Source: Eubacterium sp.
Lineage (GTDB): Bacteria > Bacillota > Clostridia > Oscillospirales > Acutalibacteraceae
Assembly (NCBI GenBank): GCA_029059925.1
Contig: JAIDVA010000278.1
Span: 1 to 7,873, forward strand
DNA: 7,873 nucleotides
Reading direction: 5' to 3'
The notes beneath the pieces are model-generated. The model ran no database searches. It saw nothing but the letters and a program-made list of their open reading frames with translations, and had not been told where the DNA came from. Shown one piece after another: positions 1-6,390 of this stretch (position 1 is the stretch's first letter; the number at the start of each line of letters is the position of its first letter). Position numbers and translations under genes: made by a program.

Positions 1-1599
1 AAATCATCAAGCGAGCTTGACAATGCAGATTTTATTGTTATGCCTGAATACTCTGATGAGCTGATTAAGCTTACAGTTATACCAAAAAGTGAAATTGAGT
101 TTGTAAAATTTGAAATGGCAATGCCGTTTAAATTTAACAGCTCACAGCGTATTTTTACAAACGGATTTCAGAGCTGGACTGTGTCCAAAGAATATTCACC
201 AAACGGTGCAATGGATGAATTCAATCCACGTAAGTTCGGCATTGAAAAAAGCAAATTCAATACACTCGGTATGTGGGGTGCAGGTGATTTAACCTTCCAT
301 AAATATCCTGAAAAGCCGGGTATTTTCTATGGCTACAGCTATGCATATGTAAGAAATAATGATGAGGTATTCCTGCTTGGTTCACTTAGTGAAAGAGCGG
401 GCTACACTATAATTACCTTTGATTCCGCTGCTGACTGCATAAGAATTGAAAAGGAACTTGAGGGTGTAACCTTTAAAGAAGAGAAGTGCCTGCTGTCACT
501 TGCTGTATTAAAAGGCGAATACAATGCCGTGTTTGACAAATACTTTGAAATGATGAATATTTCCAAACCTCGTGTGCAAAGATCATGCGGCTATACCACA
601 TGGTATAATTACTACACAAGTGTTACTGAAAAAATTGTTAACCGTGACTTAGACGCTATTGCCAAGCTTGATACAAAGATTGATATTTTTCAGATTGATG
701 ACGGCTTTGAGCGTACCGTAGGCGATTGGCTTGAGCCTGATAAAAAGAAATTCCCAAGCGGTATGAAGGCTGTTGCCGATAGTATTCATAAACACAATAT
801 GCTGGCAGGATTATGGCTTGCTCCGTTTGCCGTTACACCTAAGTCACATATTTACAAACAGCATAAGGATTGGCTTGTGCGTGACGAAAAGGGCAAAATA
901 CATTATGCTTCTCACAACTGGGGCGGCTTTTATGCACTTGATATTTATAATAATGAGGTAAGAGCTTATATCAGAAAGGTATTTGATACGGTACTCAATG
1001 AATGGGGTTATGATATGGTTAAGCTCGATTTTCTCTATGCCTGTTCAATTATCCCGATTCACGGCAAGAGCAGAGGTGAAATTATGTGCGAGGCGATGGA
1101 CTTTTTGCGTGAATGCTGCGGTGATAAAATTATTCTCGGCTGTGGTGTACCGCTCGCACCTGCTTTCGGTAAGGTTGATTTTTGCCGTATCGGTGCTGAT
1201 GTGGGTCTTGGCTGGGAAAATAATGCGTTTTCACGTGAGGATGTCTCAACCCAGCATACGCTGATGAATACAATTTTCCGCAGACATCTTGATGGCAGAG
1301 CCTTTTTGAATGACCCTGATGTGTTCCTTCTGCGCGACAATAATATTCAGATGCCGCTTAATAAAAGAAAAATTGTTGCCAAGGTTAACAGCCTTTGCGG
1401 CAATCTGCTGTTTGTATCGGATGATGTTTCAACCTATACTGACGAGCAGAAAAAAATATTTATCGACACTGTAACATCGCCAAAAGCTGTAATTAACAGT
1501 GCTGAATTTGTTAAGGATAAAATTCTTAAAATCGATTACAATATCGATGGCAAAAATGATACGCTGTCGTTTAACCTTTCAAACGGTGAGCTTGTATAG
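1..1599 (+). CDS. GH36-type alpha-galactosidase (5'-truncated by window edge)
   Basis: Retaining alpha-galactosidase of the GH36 / clan GH-D type, expected to remove terminal alpha-galactosyl units from raffinose-family or galactomannan oligosaccharides. The reading frame is open to base 1 and the first in-frame ATG (40) has no ribosome binding site, so the gene begins outside the window. Counting from that ATG, an N-terminal beta-sandwich with the family motif NGFQSW (about residues 42-47) precedes a TIM barrel. The barrel shows QIDDGF (D220, D221) with GDW a few residues on, KLDF with probable nucleophile D330, and RIGADVG with probable acid/base D387. A short C-terminal beta domain ends at the stop. 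The visible 532 codons suggest a compact member, shorter than the roughly 700-residue GH36 enzymes. No signal peptide can be judged because the N-terminus is missing. No terminator follows; the promoter of the next gene starts four bases after the stop, so read-through is possible. Family call is secure; exact substrate is not. Confidence 0.9.
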   Translation, partial: KSSSELDNADFIVMPEYSDELIKLTVIPKSEIEFVKFEMAMPFKFNSSQRIFTNGFQSWTVSKEYSPNGAMDEFNPRKFGIEKSKFNTLGMWGAGDLTFHKYPEKPGIFYGYSYAYVRNNDEVFLLGSLSERAGYTIITFDSAADCIRIEKELEGVTFKEEKCLLSLAVLKGEYNAVFDKYFEMMNISKPRVQRSCGYTTWYNYYTSVTEKIVNRDLDAIAKLDTKIDIFQIDDGFERTVGDWLEPDKKKFPSGMKAVADSIHKHNMLAGLWLAPFAVTPKSHIYKQHKDWLVRDEKGKIHYASHNWGGFYALDIYNNEVRAYIRKVFDTVLNEWGYDMVKLDFLYACSIIPIHGKSRGEIMCEAMDFLRECCGDKIILGCGVPLAPAFGKVDFCRIGADVGLGWENNAFSREDVSTQHTLMNTIFRRHLDGRAFLNDPDVFLLRDNNIQMPLNKRKIVAKVNSLCGNLLFVSDDVSTYTDEQKKIFIDTVTSPKAVINSAEFVKDKILKIDYNIDGKNDTLSFNLSNGELV

Positions 1600-1603
1600 T
1601 CGG

Positions 1604-1632
1604 TTGAAAACTTATAAAACCTATGATATAAT
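1604..1632 (+). promoter_or_regulatory. SigA promoter of the Rrf2-tcdA-tagD unit
   Basis: A -35 box TTGAAA (1604-1609) and a perfect -10 box TATAAT (1627-1632) are separated by exactly 17 bases. TG at 1624-1625 adds an extended -10 element. Transcription should begin near 1639, leaving a leader of about 45 bases with AAGGAG at 1672-1677, seven bases before the ATG at 1685. Confidence 0.85.
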
Positions 1633-1637
1633 TAGGT
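1619..1637. promoter_or_regulatory. candidate Rrf2 operator over the -10 box
   Basis: A perfect inverted repeat, ACCTA then nine bases then TAGGT, is centred exactly on the -10 box, which lies entirely in the spacer. A dimeric repressor bound here would block RNA polymerase. Rrf2/IscR-type regulators commonly bind short dyads and repress their own promoter, and the gene downstream is one, so autoregulation is the simple reading. The arms are only 5 bp, and ATTGA/TCAAT (1638-1642/1653-1657) is a second, weaker dyad nearby. Binding is inferred. Confidence 0.45.
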
Positions 1638-1684
1638 ATTGAGAAAATGTAATCAATCCAATAGATTTTATAAGGAGTGGAAAT

Positions 1685-2122
1685 ATGAAAATTTCTACCA
1701 AGGGACGTTATGCGCTTAGACTGATGCTTGATTTGGCACAGAATCAGTCTGAGGGCTTTGTTGCCCTTAAGGATATAGCCGAAAGACAGGGAATCTCAAA
1801 AAAATATCTTGAACAAATTGTACCCCTTTTGAACAAATCGGGTGTGCTCAAAACAACCCGCGGCTATCAGGGCGGATATATGCTTGCAAAAAAGCCTGCT
1901 GACTATACAGTCGGTGATATTCTTCGTATTACAGAGGGCAGTCTTGCTCCTGTTGCCTGTCTTGATGATGCCGTAAATCTGTGTGATAAGGCTGACAGCT
2001 GTATGACATTGCCTGTATGGAAAGGGCTTGACAAGGTAATCAGCGAATATCTTGATTCAATAACCCTGCAGTCCATCATTGATGATTATCGTGCTGCGGC
2101 TATTGATGAATACTATATATAA
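1685..2122 (+). CDS. Rrf2-family transcriptional regulator, IscR-like with three cysteines
   Basis: A 145-residue DNA-binding regulator. The N-terminus (MKISTKGRYALRLMLDLA) and the winged helix-turn-helix (about residues 26-68, ending in TTRGYQGGYMLAK) are typical of Rrf2. Residues C92, C100 and C106 sit in the loop where IscR and NsrR ligate an iron-sulfur cluster, though spaced C-x7-C-x5-C rather than the C-x5-C-x5-C of E. coli IscR. They argue for a cluster-sensing protein and against a cysteine-free CymR type. The length is normal for the family. The start is fixed by AAGGAG seven bases upstream. It heads a unit with tcdA and tagD; no isc or suf genes are visible here. It probably represses its own promoter through the dyad at 1619-1637. 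It could sense Fe-S status, nitric oxide or redox stress; the sequence does not decide which. Confidence 0.88.
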   Translation: MKISTKGRYALRLMLDLAQNQSEGFVALKDIAERQGISKKYLEQIVPLLNKSGVLKTTRGYQGGYMLAKKPADYTVGDILRITEGSLAPVACLDDAVNLCDKADSCMTLPVWKGLDKVISEYLDSITLQSIIDDYRAAAIDEYYI

Positions 2123-2151
2123 AATGTTAAGGAAAACTTATAGGAACAATT

Positions 2152-2868
2152 ATGCCGGATCAATTTTCAAGAACACAGCTGCTTATCGGCAGTGATGCCG
2201 TAAGTAAGCTCAAAAACAGCAGGGTTGCAGTATTTGGTATCGGCGGAGTCGGAAGTTACACGGTTGAAGCGCTTGCAAGAAGCGGAGTGGGAACACTTGA
2301 TTTAATTGATAATGATATTGTTTCACTTACAAATATCAACAGACAGCTTATTGCTCTGCACAGCACTATCGGAATGTACAAGGTGGATGCTGCAGAAAAA
2401 CGATTGCTCGATATTAATCCTGATGTAAAAATAAATACCTATAAAACCTTTTATACTCCCGAAAGCTCATGTGATTTTGATTTTTCACAATATGATTATA
2501 TTGTGGATGCGATTGATACCGTGTCGGGAAAAATAGAACTTGTAATGCAGGCAGACCGTGCAGGCGTGCTGATTATAAGCTCAATGGGTGCAGGCAACAA
2601 GCTGAATGCTGCTGCGTTTGAGGTAGCGGATATTTATAAAACCTCTGTATGTCCGCTTGCAAAGGTTATGCGCCGTGAGCTGAAAAAAAGAGGTATTAAA
2701 AAGGTCAAGGTTGTATATTCAAAAGAAGAGCCGCGCAGCCCTGTTGAAAAAAGTGATGAGGACACAGGCACACGCAGGCAAATACCTGCAAGCATAGCCT
2801 TTGTGCCGTCAGTGGTTGGTCTGATTATTGCAGGTGAGGTTATAAAGGATTTAACGGAATTAAAATAA
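2152..2868 (+). CDS. tcdA: tRNA threonylcarbamoyladenosine dehydratase (TcdA/CsdL, E1-like ThiF fold)
   Basis: An ATP-dependent E1-like enzyme that cyclises t6A at position 37 of ANN-decoding tRNAs to ct6A in the cytoplasm. Visible signatures in the 238 residues: the nucleotide-binding loop GIGGVGS (29-35), the acidic LIDND (51-55), NINRQ (61-65), which is the adenylation-site motif of the ThiF/MoeB superfamily, VDAIDTVSGK (118-127), SMGAGNK (144-150) and the TcdA-specific TSVCPLAKVMRRELKKR stretch (164-180). It lacks the C-terminal zinc cysteine pairs of MoeB/ThiF proteins, which supports TcdA. It is somewhat shorter than E. coli TcdA. The ribosome binding site is a modest AGGA (2142-2145), six bases before the ATG, 29 bases after the Rrf2 stop, so it is probably co-transcribed. 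In E. coli the enzyme is linked with the CsdA/CsdE sulfur-transfer proteins, which fits an Fe-S/sulfur regulator upstream, but no such partner is in this window. Confidence 0.9.
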   Translation: MPDQFSRTQLLIGSDAVSKLKNSRVAVFGIGGVGSYTVEALARSGVGTLDLIDNDIVSLTNINRQLIALHSTIGMYKVDAAEKRLLDINPDVKINTYKTFYTPESSCDFDFSQYDYIVDAIDTVSGKIELVMQADRAGVLIISSMGAGNKLNAAAFEVADIYKTSVCPLAKVMRRELKKRGIKKVKVVYSKEEPRSPVEKSDEDTGTRRQIPASIAFVPSVVGLIIAGEVIKDLTELK

Positions 2869-2888
2869 TATTGTCAGCTTTAACCAAT

Positions 2889-2894
2889 AAGGAG
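2889..2894 (+). promoter_or_regulatory. ribosome binding site that sets the tagD start
   Basis: AAGGAG six bases before the ATG at 2901. An upstream in-frame TTG at 2871 would add ten residues, but it has no Shine-Dalgarno sequence and the added residues have no counterpart in the family. Confidence 0.85.
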
Positions 2895-2900
2895 ATTTCA

Positions 2901-3335
2901 ATGAAAAGAATTTTAACCTATGGAACATTTGACCTTTTACATTATGGTCATATCAGACTTTTAAAAAGAGCAAAGGCAATGGGTGATTATCTGGTTGTTG
3001 CACTTTCTACAGATGAATTCAATGCAGGCAAGGGAAAAAAGGCATACCATACCTATGAAACACGAAAAAAAATGCTTGAGGCAATAAGATATGTTGACCT
3101 CGTTATTCCTGAATCCTGCTGGGAACAGAAAATTGATGATGTCAAGGAATATCATATTGATACCGTGGTAATGGGCGGTGATTGGGCAGGCAGTGATAAA
3201 TTTGATTATCTTAAGGATTACTGTGAGCTTGTATTCCTCGACAGAACTCCCGGAGTATCAACCTCTATGATTAAAGAGGACCTTGGACTTAAAGAGGCAA
3301 TTAATGGTGTTGATCAGCTGCCGGATGAAAAATAA
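2901..3335 (+). CDS. tagD: glycerol-3-phosphate cytidylyltransferase (TagD family)
   Basis: Makes CDP-glycerol from CTP and sn-glycerol-3-phosphate, the activated precursor of glycerol-phosphate wall polymers, in the cytoplasm. The 144-residue protein starts MKRILTYGTFDLLHYGH, nearly the Bacillus subtilis TagD N-terminus, with the HxGH nucleotidyltransferase signature at H14-H17. Further matches are the STDEF segment (36-40), RYVDLVIPE (63-71), WEQK (74-77), the VMGGDW segment (90-95) and the second signature RTPGVST (115-121; RTEGIST in Bacillus). It extends about 15 residues past the Bacillus protein. It lies 32 bases after tcdA and ends the unit at a strong terminator. No other teichoic acid genes are visible, so the end product here (wall teichoic acid, capsule or phosphoglycerol decoration) is unknown. 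A related nucleotidyl specificity such as FAD synthetase-like or ethanolamine-phosphate is unlikely given the close TagD match. Confidence 0.92.
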   Translation: MKRILTYGTFDLLHYGHIRLLKRAKAMGDYLVVALSTDEFNAGKGKKAYHTYETRKKMLEAIRYVDLVIPESCWEQKIDDVKEYHIDTVVMGGDWAGSDKFDYLKDYCELVFLDRTPGVSTSMIKEDLGLKEAINGVDQLPDEK

Positions 3336-3347
3336 AATAAAGAATAA

Positions 3348-3386
3348 AAAATCACAGTCATACAGACTGTGATTTTGCTTTGTTTA
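3348..3386 (+). terminator. intrinsic terminator after tagD
   Basis: A 12-bp perfect stem (AAAATCACAGTC at 3348-3359 with GACTGTGATTTT at 3365-3376) and a 5-base loop are followed by a T-rich tract up to about 3386. An A-rich run precedes it, so it may also work on the opposite strand. It separates the regulator/tcdA/tagD unit from the GH27 operon. Confidence 0.9.
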
Positions 3387-3388
3387 TA

Positions 3389-3417
3389 TTGACAATCAAA
3401 CAGCAAAATTATAAAAT
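3389..3417 (+). promoter_or_regulatory. SigA promoter of the GH27-esterase operon
   Basis: Perfect -35 TTGACA (3389-3394), 17-base spacer, -10 TAAAAT (3412-3417). It begins right after the terminator T-tract. Start of transcription is expected near 3424. A ribosome binding site AAGGA (3440-3444) lies ten bases before the ATG at 3455. I see no clear catabolite-repression (cre) palindrome in the 40 bases between. Confidence 0.8.
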
Positions 3418-3454
3418 CAATTTGTAGATATTAGTACATAAGGACGGAAATACT

Positions 3455-4762
3455 ATGCACAGAAAATTTGCAAAAACTGCACCGCTTGGCTGGAACAGCT
3501 GGGATTGTTTTGGTGCAGGTGTTACAGAAAAACAGCTAAGAGAAAATGCTGACTATATGGCCGAATATCTGAAAGAATACGGCTGGGAATATATTGTCTG
3601 CGACATTCAGTGGTACGAGCCAAAGGCCAAGGATAATGACTATTTCAATTTTACACCTGTCTGCCTTGATGAATACGGCAGAGTAATACCTGCCGAAAAC
3701 CGTTTTCAAAGCGCAGCTGACAGTAAGGGCTTTAAGGCAATTGCCGACTACTGTCATAGTCTTGGTCTGAAATTCGGTATACATATTATGAGAGGTATTC
3801 CCCGTCAGGCTGTTCACGCAGATATGCCGATTAAAAACAGCAAATTTACCGCACGCGAGGTGGCACACCATTTTTCAGTATGCTCATGGAATACTGATAT
3901 GTATGGTATGAAAAACTGCGAGGGTGCACAGGATTACTACAATTCAATTATAGAAATGTATGCCGATTGGGGTGTAGATTTTATTAAGTGTGATGATATC
4001 TGTGTAACAGAATTTCGCCAGTGGGATAATCCATATTCTGCTGATTATGAAATTGAAATGATAAGAAAAGCGATAGATAATTGCGGCAGAGAGATTGTAC
4101 TTTCACTTTCCCCGGGTCCTGCTCATATTGAAAATGCAGATCATCTTGCAAAAAATGCAAATATGTGGCGAATGACAGGTGATTTCTGGGATCAATGGGA
4201 CAAGCTTTATGATATGTTTGACCGTTGTTATCTGTGGCAGGATAAGGTTAAACCGGGCAATTATCCCGACTGTGACATGCTTCCTCTGGGCAGACTTTCA
4301 AAAAACGGAACCTGTCACGGACCACAGAACAGAATGACGCAGTTTACCAAGCCTGAGCAGCTTACAATGATGAGCCTTTGGGGAATTTTCAAAAGTCCGC
4401 TGATGATGGGCGGTCATATGCCTGATAATGACGAATGGACATTGTCACTGCTCACAAATGATGAATATATGAAGATGCACCGCACAGCCTATGGGGCTCA
4501 TCAGCATTCAAGAAATGAGAAAAACGGCAAGGGTGACATCATCTGGGCTGCAAACGGCAAGGGCTGTAAATACGTTGCTCTTTTCAATACAAGGGATAAA
4601 GAATATGCTGTAAAGCTTGATCTTACAGAAATACTTATGCCGGATGAAAAATACAATATTTATGATATCTGGAATAAGAATGATCTTGGCGAATTCCAAA
4701 ACAGCTTTAAGAGTGTTATCCCTCCCCATGGTGCAGGACTTTATAAAATAACAGCCAAATAA
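3455..4762 (+). CDS. GH27-family glycosidase, alpha-galactosidase-like
   Basis: A clan GH-D retaining glycosidase of 435 residues with no signal peptide, so probably acting on imported oligosaccharides. The TIM barrel opens with LGWNSWDCFG (11-20), the GH27 hallmark. The nucleophile strand reads DFIKCDD (175-181, nucleophile probably D180) and the acid/base lies in WRMTGD (D243). SPLMMGG (314-320) matches the family's PLxxG segment near the barrel end, and a C-terminal beta domain closes the protein. One departure: canonical alpha-galactosidases have LDDCW on the second barrel strand, where both aspartates hold galactose hydroxyls; here it is CDIQW (49-53), so the second aspartate is replaced by isoleucine. 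There is also an insert-rich region (about 55-150) longer than in plant enzymes. Substrate may therefore be alpha-galactoside, beta-L-arabinopyranoside or another related sugar. It leads an operon with an esterase-like hydrolase and lies near a GH36 enzyme, which points to plant galactoside use. Confidence 0.86.
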   Translation: MHRKFAKTAPLGWNSWDCFGAGVTEKQLRENADYMAEYLKEYGWEYIVCDIQWYEPKAKDNDYFNFTPVCLDEYGRVIPAENRFQSAADSKGFKAIADYCHSLGLKFGIHIMRGIPRQAVHADMPIKNSKFTAREVAHHFSVCSWNTDMYGMKNCEGAQDYYNSIIEMYADWGVDFIKCDDICVTEFRQWDNPYSADYEIEMIRKAIDNCGREIVLSLSPGPAHIENADHLAKNANMWRMTGDFWDQWDKLYDMFDRCYLWQDKVKPGNYPDCDMLPLGRLSKNGTCHGPQNRMTQFTKPEQLTMMSLWGIFKSPLMMGGHMPDNDEWTLSLLTNDEYMKMHRTAYGAHQHSRNEKNGKGDIIWAANGKGCKYVALFNTRDKEYAVKLDLTEILMPDEKYNIYDIWNKNDLGEFQNSFKSVIPPHGAGLYKITAK

Positions 4763-4775
4763 TAAGGAGAAATTT

Positions 4776-5543
4776 ATGAAATTTAAGCCCTTCAGAATAG
4801 AAAGTCACGGCAATACCCTAAGAGGTATGATTTTAAAACCCGACAGTTTTATAAATCCATGTAAAACCATTATTGTAAGCCATGGTTTTTCAAGTAATAT
4901 GCTGATAACCTTTGGTTATGCAAAAACATTTGTACAGGCTGGTTATATTGCTGTACTGTATGATTTTTGTATGTCCGGCAGCGGAATCAGCAGTGGTAAA
5001 AGTACAGGCATGAGTGTAATTACAGAAAAAGAAAACCTTCTTGATGTAATAGATTACATAAAAAATTTGGATTTTGTTAATGAAAATAGGCTATCACTAG
5101 CAGGCTGCAGCCAAGGCGGTCTGGTATCGGCTCTTGCAGCTGCGCAGCGAGAGGATGAAATAGAATGCCTGTTTCTTTATTATCCCGCACTTTGTATACC
5201 TGATGACGCGAGAAGAGGAAATATGATTTCAGCTAAATTTGACCCGGATAAAATACCGGACACTTTTTATGCAATCACAATTCGGTTAAGCCGGAAATAT
5301 GCTGACGATGTAAAAAATCTTGATCCGTATAAGGAAATCTGCACCTTTAAAAAGTCTGTACTTATTGTTCACGGTATTGAAGACAGTTTAGTAAATATTG
5401 AATATTCAAGAAAAGCGGCAAAGGAATATCCTGATTGTACACTGGCGGAGGTACACGGTGATCACGGTTTTATAAAAAAAGGCTTTAATGCCGGTAAAAG
5501 GGCAACACTTGATTATCTTAAATATCTGAATACGCGTTTATAA
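4776..5543 (+). CDS. alpha/beta-hydrolase, esterase-like (cinnamoyl/acyl esterase type)
   Basis: A 255-residue serine hydrolase without signal peptide. The oxyanion segment is HGFSS (36-40), the nucleophile elbow GCSQGG (S112), the likely acid D203 in HGIEDSLV (199-206) and the histidine H230 in HGDHGF (227-232). The YDFCMSGSGISSG segment (62-74) corresponds to the FDFxGxGxSxG motif of the bacterial cinnamoyl/feruloyl esterase group such as Butyrivibrio Est1E. The residues between the elbow and D203 (about 138-190) form a helical cap. AAGGAG (4764-4769) lies six bases before the ATG and starts two bases after the GH27 stop, so the two genes are an operon. That coupling suggests removal of acyl groups from a sugar or plant oligomer alongside glycosidic cleavage; substrate is inference. 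An unrelated acyl hydrolase or peptidase of the same fold cannot be excluded. Confidence 0.82.
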   Translation: MKFKPFRIESHGNTLRGMILKPDSFINPCKTIIVSHGFSSNMLITFGYAKTFVQAGYIAVLYDFCMSGSGISSGKSTGMSVITEKENLLDVIDYIKNLDFVNENRLSLAGCSQGGLVSALAAAQREDEIECLFLYYPALCIPDDARRGNMISAKFDPDKIPDTFYAITIRLSRKYADDVKNLDPYKEICTFKKSVLIVHGIEDSLVNIEYSRKAAKEYPDCTLAEVHGDHGFIKKGFNAGKRATLDYLKYLNTRL

Positions 5544-5552
5544 TATTTATCG

Positions 5553-5594
5553 GCACTAATCAGGATTATATCCGATTAATCCTTTATTAGTTGC
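5553..5594 (+). repeat. interrupted hairpin downstream of the hydrolase
   Basis: Two stacked helices: ACTAAT (5555-5560) with ATTAGT (5586-5591) and AGGATTA (5562-5568) with TAATCCT (5577-5583), an 8-base loop and a small 1x2 internal loop. A further GC pair each side is possible with one bulge. It begins ten bases after the hydrolase stop, where a terminator would be expected, but no T-tract follows, so it may only protect the mRNA 3' end. Confidence 0.5.
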
Positions 5595-5624
5595 GGATAG
5601 TCTGTCGAAATATAAATTTTTTTA

Positions 5625-5662
5625 ATACCACTCTTATTTACTTTAACAAATAAGAGTGGTAT
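5625..5662. repeat. 15-bp perfect inverted repeat containing the hpt promoter
   Basis: ATACCACTCTTATTT (5625-5639), an 8-base loop, then its exact complement (5648-5662), followed by AATCTTTT. As RNA it could terminate transcription coming from the hydrolase operon, though the T-tract is poor. As DNA it covers the -35 region and half of the extended -10 box of the next promoter, so it could equally be an operator. Confidence 0.7.
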
Positions 5663-5665
5663 AAT
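5637..5665 (+). promoter_or_regulatory. probable SigA promoter of hpt
   Basis: Extended -10 TGG-TATAAT (5657-5665, perfect hexamer) with a weak -35 TTTACT (5637-5642) at 17 bases. Transcription should start near 5672, giving a leader of about 180 bases. The promoter is embedded in the 15-bp inverted repeat. Confidence 0.65.
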
Positions 5666-5677
5666 CTTTTGCAAAGA

Positions 5678-5783
5678 GAGTGACAAAAACGGCTAGGGAT
5701 TTAACAAGTGGTAAAGCGAGCACGGCATTATGGCATTTTTCACTTCCGCTATTGGTTGAGCAATTGTGTCGGTTCTGTCACTT
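5678..5783. other. element with long imperfect terminal inverted repeat: leader RNA or miniature transposable element
   Basis: The first and last 15-16 bases are complementary: AGTGACAAAAACGGC (5679-5693) pairs with GTCGGTTCTGTCACT (5768-5782) with two mismatches and one G-T pair. They enclose about 74 bases. Inside, AAGTGG (5706-5711) pairs with TCACTT (5740-5745), and AGCG (5715-5718) in its loop can pair with CGCT (5747-5750) outside it, a possible pseudoknot. ATTG/CAAT (5751-5754/5761-5764) forms one more short hairpin. It lies wholly within the transcribed leader of hpt. Two readings fit: a structured cis-regulatory RNA, or a MITE with terminal repeats. No target-site duplication is visible in the flanks, and I do not recognise a known riboswitch consensus. 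No open reading frame of note lies here. The remaining bases to the hpt ATG hold only the ribosome binding site. Confidence 0.5.
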
Positions 5784-5850
5784 ACATTTTACGGAAAAGG
5801 TGTTTGGAAAAAATATCATATATAAACAATGATTATTAAGGGGAGAAATT

Positions 5851-6390
5851 ATGAACAGGGATGTTGAAAAGATTTTAGTTACCGAAGATGAGCTTGTGCA
5901 AATTTCCAAAAAGCTCGGTGAGCAGATTACAAAGGATTATAAGGGCAAAAAATTACTTATCGTAGGTGTACTGAAAGGCTCAATCTATTTTTTCACTGAC
6001 CTTTCAAGGCATATTGATTTACCCTGCAATATTGACTTTATCCAGGCATCAAGCTATGGTGCAAGTACAGTATCAAGCGGAGAAATCAAAATTATAAAGG
6101 ACATAAGCGAGGATCTTACCGGCTTTGATGTGTTGCTTGTTGAGGATATACTTGACACAGGCAAGACCTTAAAGCATATTCACGATATGCTTTCGAAACG
6201 AAATCCGGAATCCATTGCCATTGTAACCCTGCTGGACAAACCTGCAAGACGCGAGGCAGACATTTATGCCGATTATGTCGGAGTTGATGTACCCAACGAA
6301 TTTGTTGTCGGCTATGGTCTTGACTATGACCAGTTTTATAGAAATCTGCCTTATATAGGTGTGTTAAAAAAAGAAGTTTATACCAAATAG
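5851..6390 (+). CDS. hpt: hypoxanthine(-guanine) phosphoribosyltransferase
   Basis: Cytoplasmic purine-salvage enzyme that joins hypoxanthine or guanine to PRPP to give IMP or GMP. The 179-residue length is standard for bacterial HPRT. Visible motifs: LKGS (41-44), the pyrophosphate-binding loop; SSYG (67-70) of the mobile loop; the PRPP signature VLLVEDILDTGKT (94-106) with E98, D99 and probable catalytic base D102; K130 in LLDKPARR, the purine-contacting lysine; and VGYGLDY (153-159) with the metal-binding D158. Guanine/hypoxanthine rather than xanthine use is the usual inference for this subtype. The start is supported by GGGGAG (5840-5845) five bases upstream. It stands alone here, not in the tilS-hpt-ftsH arrangement common in Firmicutes, behind its own promoter and an unusual structured leader. 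No terminator separates it from the following B12-controlled unit. Confidence 0.96.
   Translation: MNRDVEKILVTEDELVQISKKLGEQITKDYKGKKLLIVGVLKGSIYFFTDLSRHIDLPCNIDFIQASSYGASTVSSGEIKIIKDISEDLTGFDVLLVEDILDTGKTLKHIHDMLSKRNPESIAIVTLLDKPARREADIYADYVGVDVPNEFVVGYGLDYDQFYRNLPYIGVLKKEVYTK

Noticed and set aside
40..42. ATG at 40 as the true start of the GH36 gene
   Set aside because: The frame stays open to base 1 and there is no ribosome binding site before 40, so this is an internal methionine of a gene cut by the window edge.
2871..2873. TTG at 2871 as the tagD start
   Set aside because: No Shine-Dalgarno sequence precedes it, whereas AAGGAG sits six bases before the ATG at 2901 and the family begins at that methionine.
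3536..3871. Long open frame on the minus strand inside the GH27 gene
   Set aside because: It lies fully within a well-supported gene, has no ribosome binding site or family motif, and mirrors the coding periodicity of the opposite strand.
5690..5700. ACGGCTAGGGA as the start of a ykkC-type (guanidine/PRPP/ppGpp) riboswitch
   Set aside because: Only the CTAGGG core is similar. The second conserved segment (GGTCCGAGAG-like) and the following conserved motifs are absent.
5700..5766. tRNA-like stretch (AAGTGGTAAAGC like a D-arm, GGTTGAGCAA like a T-arm)
   Set aside because: The acceptor, anticodon and D stems do not pair and the T-loop is one base short, so it is not a functional tRNA. Resemblance is probably chance.
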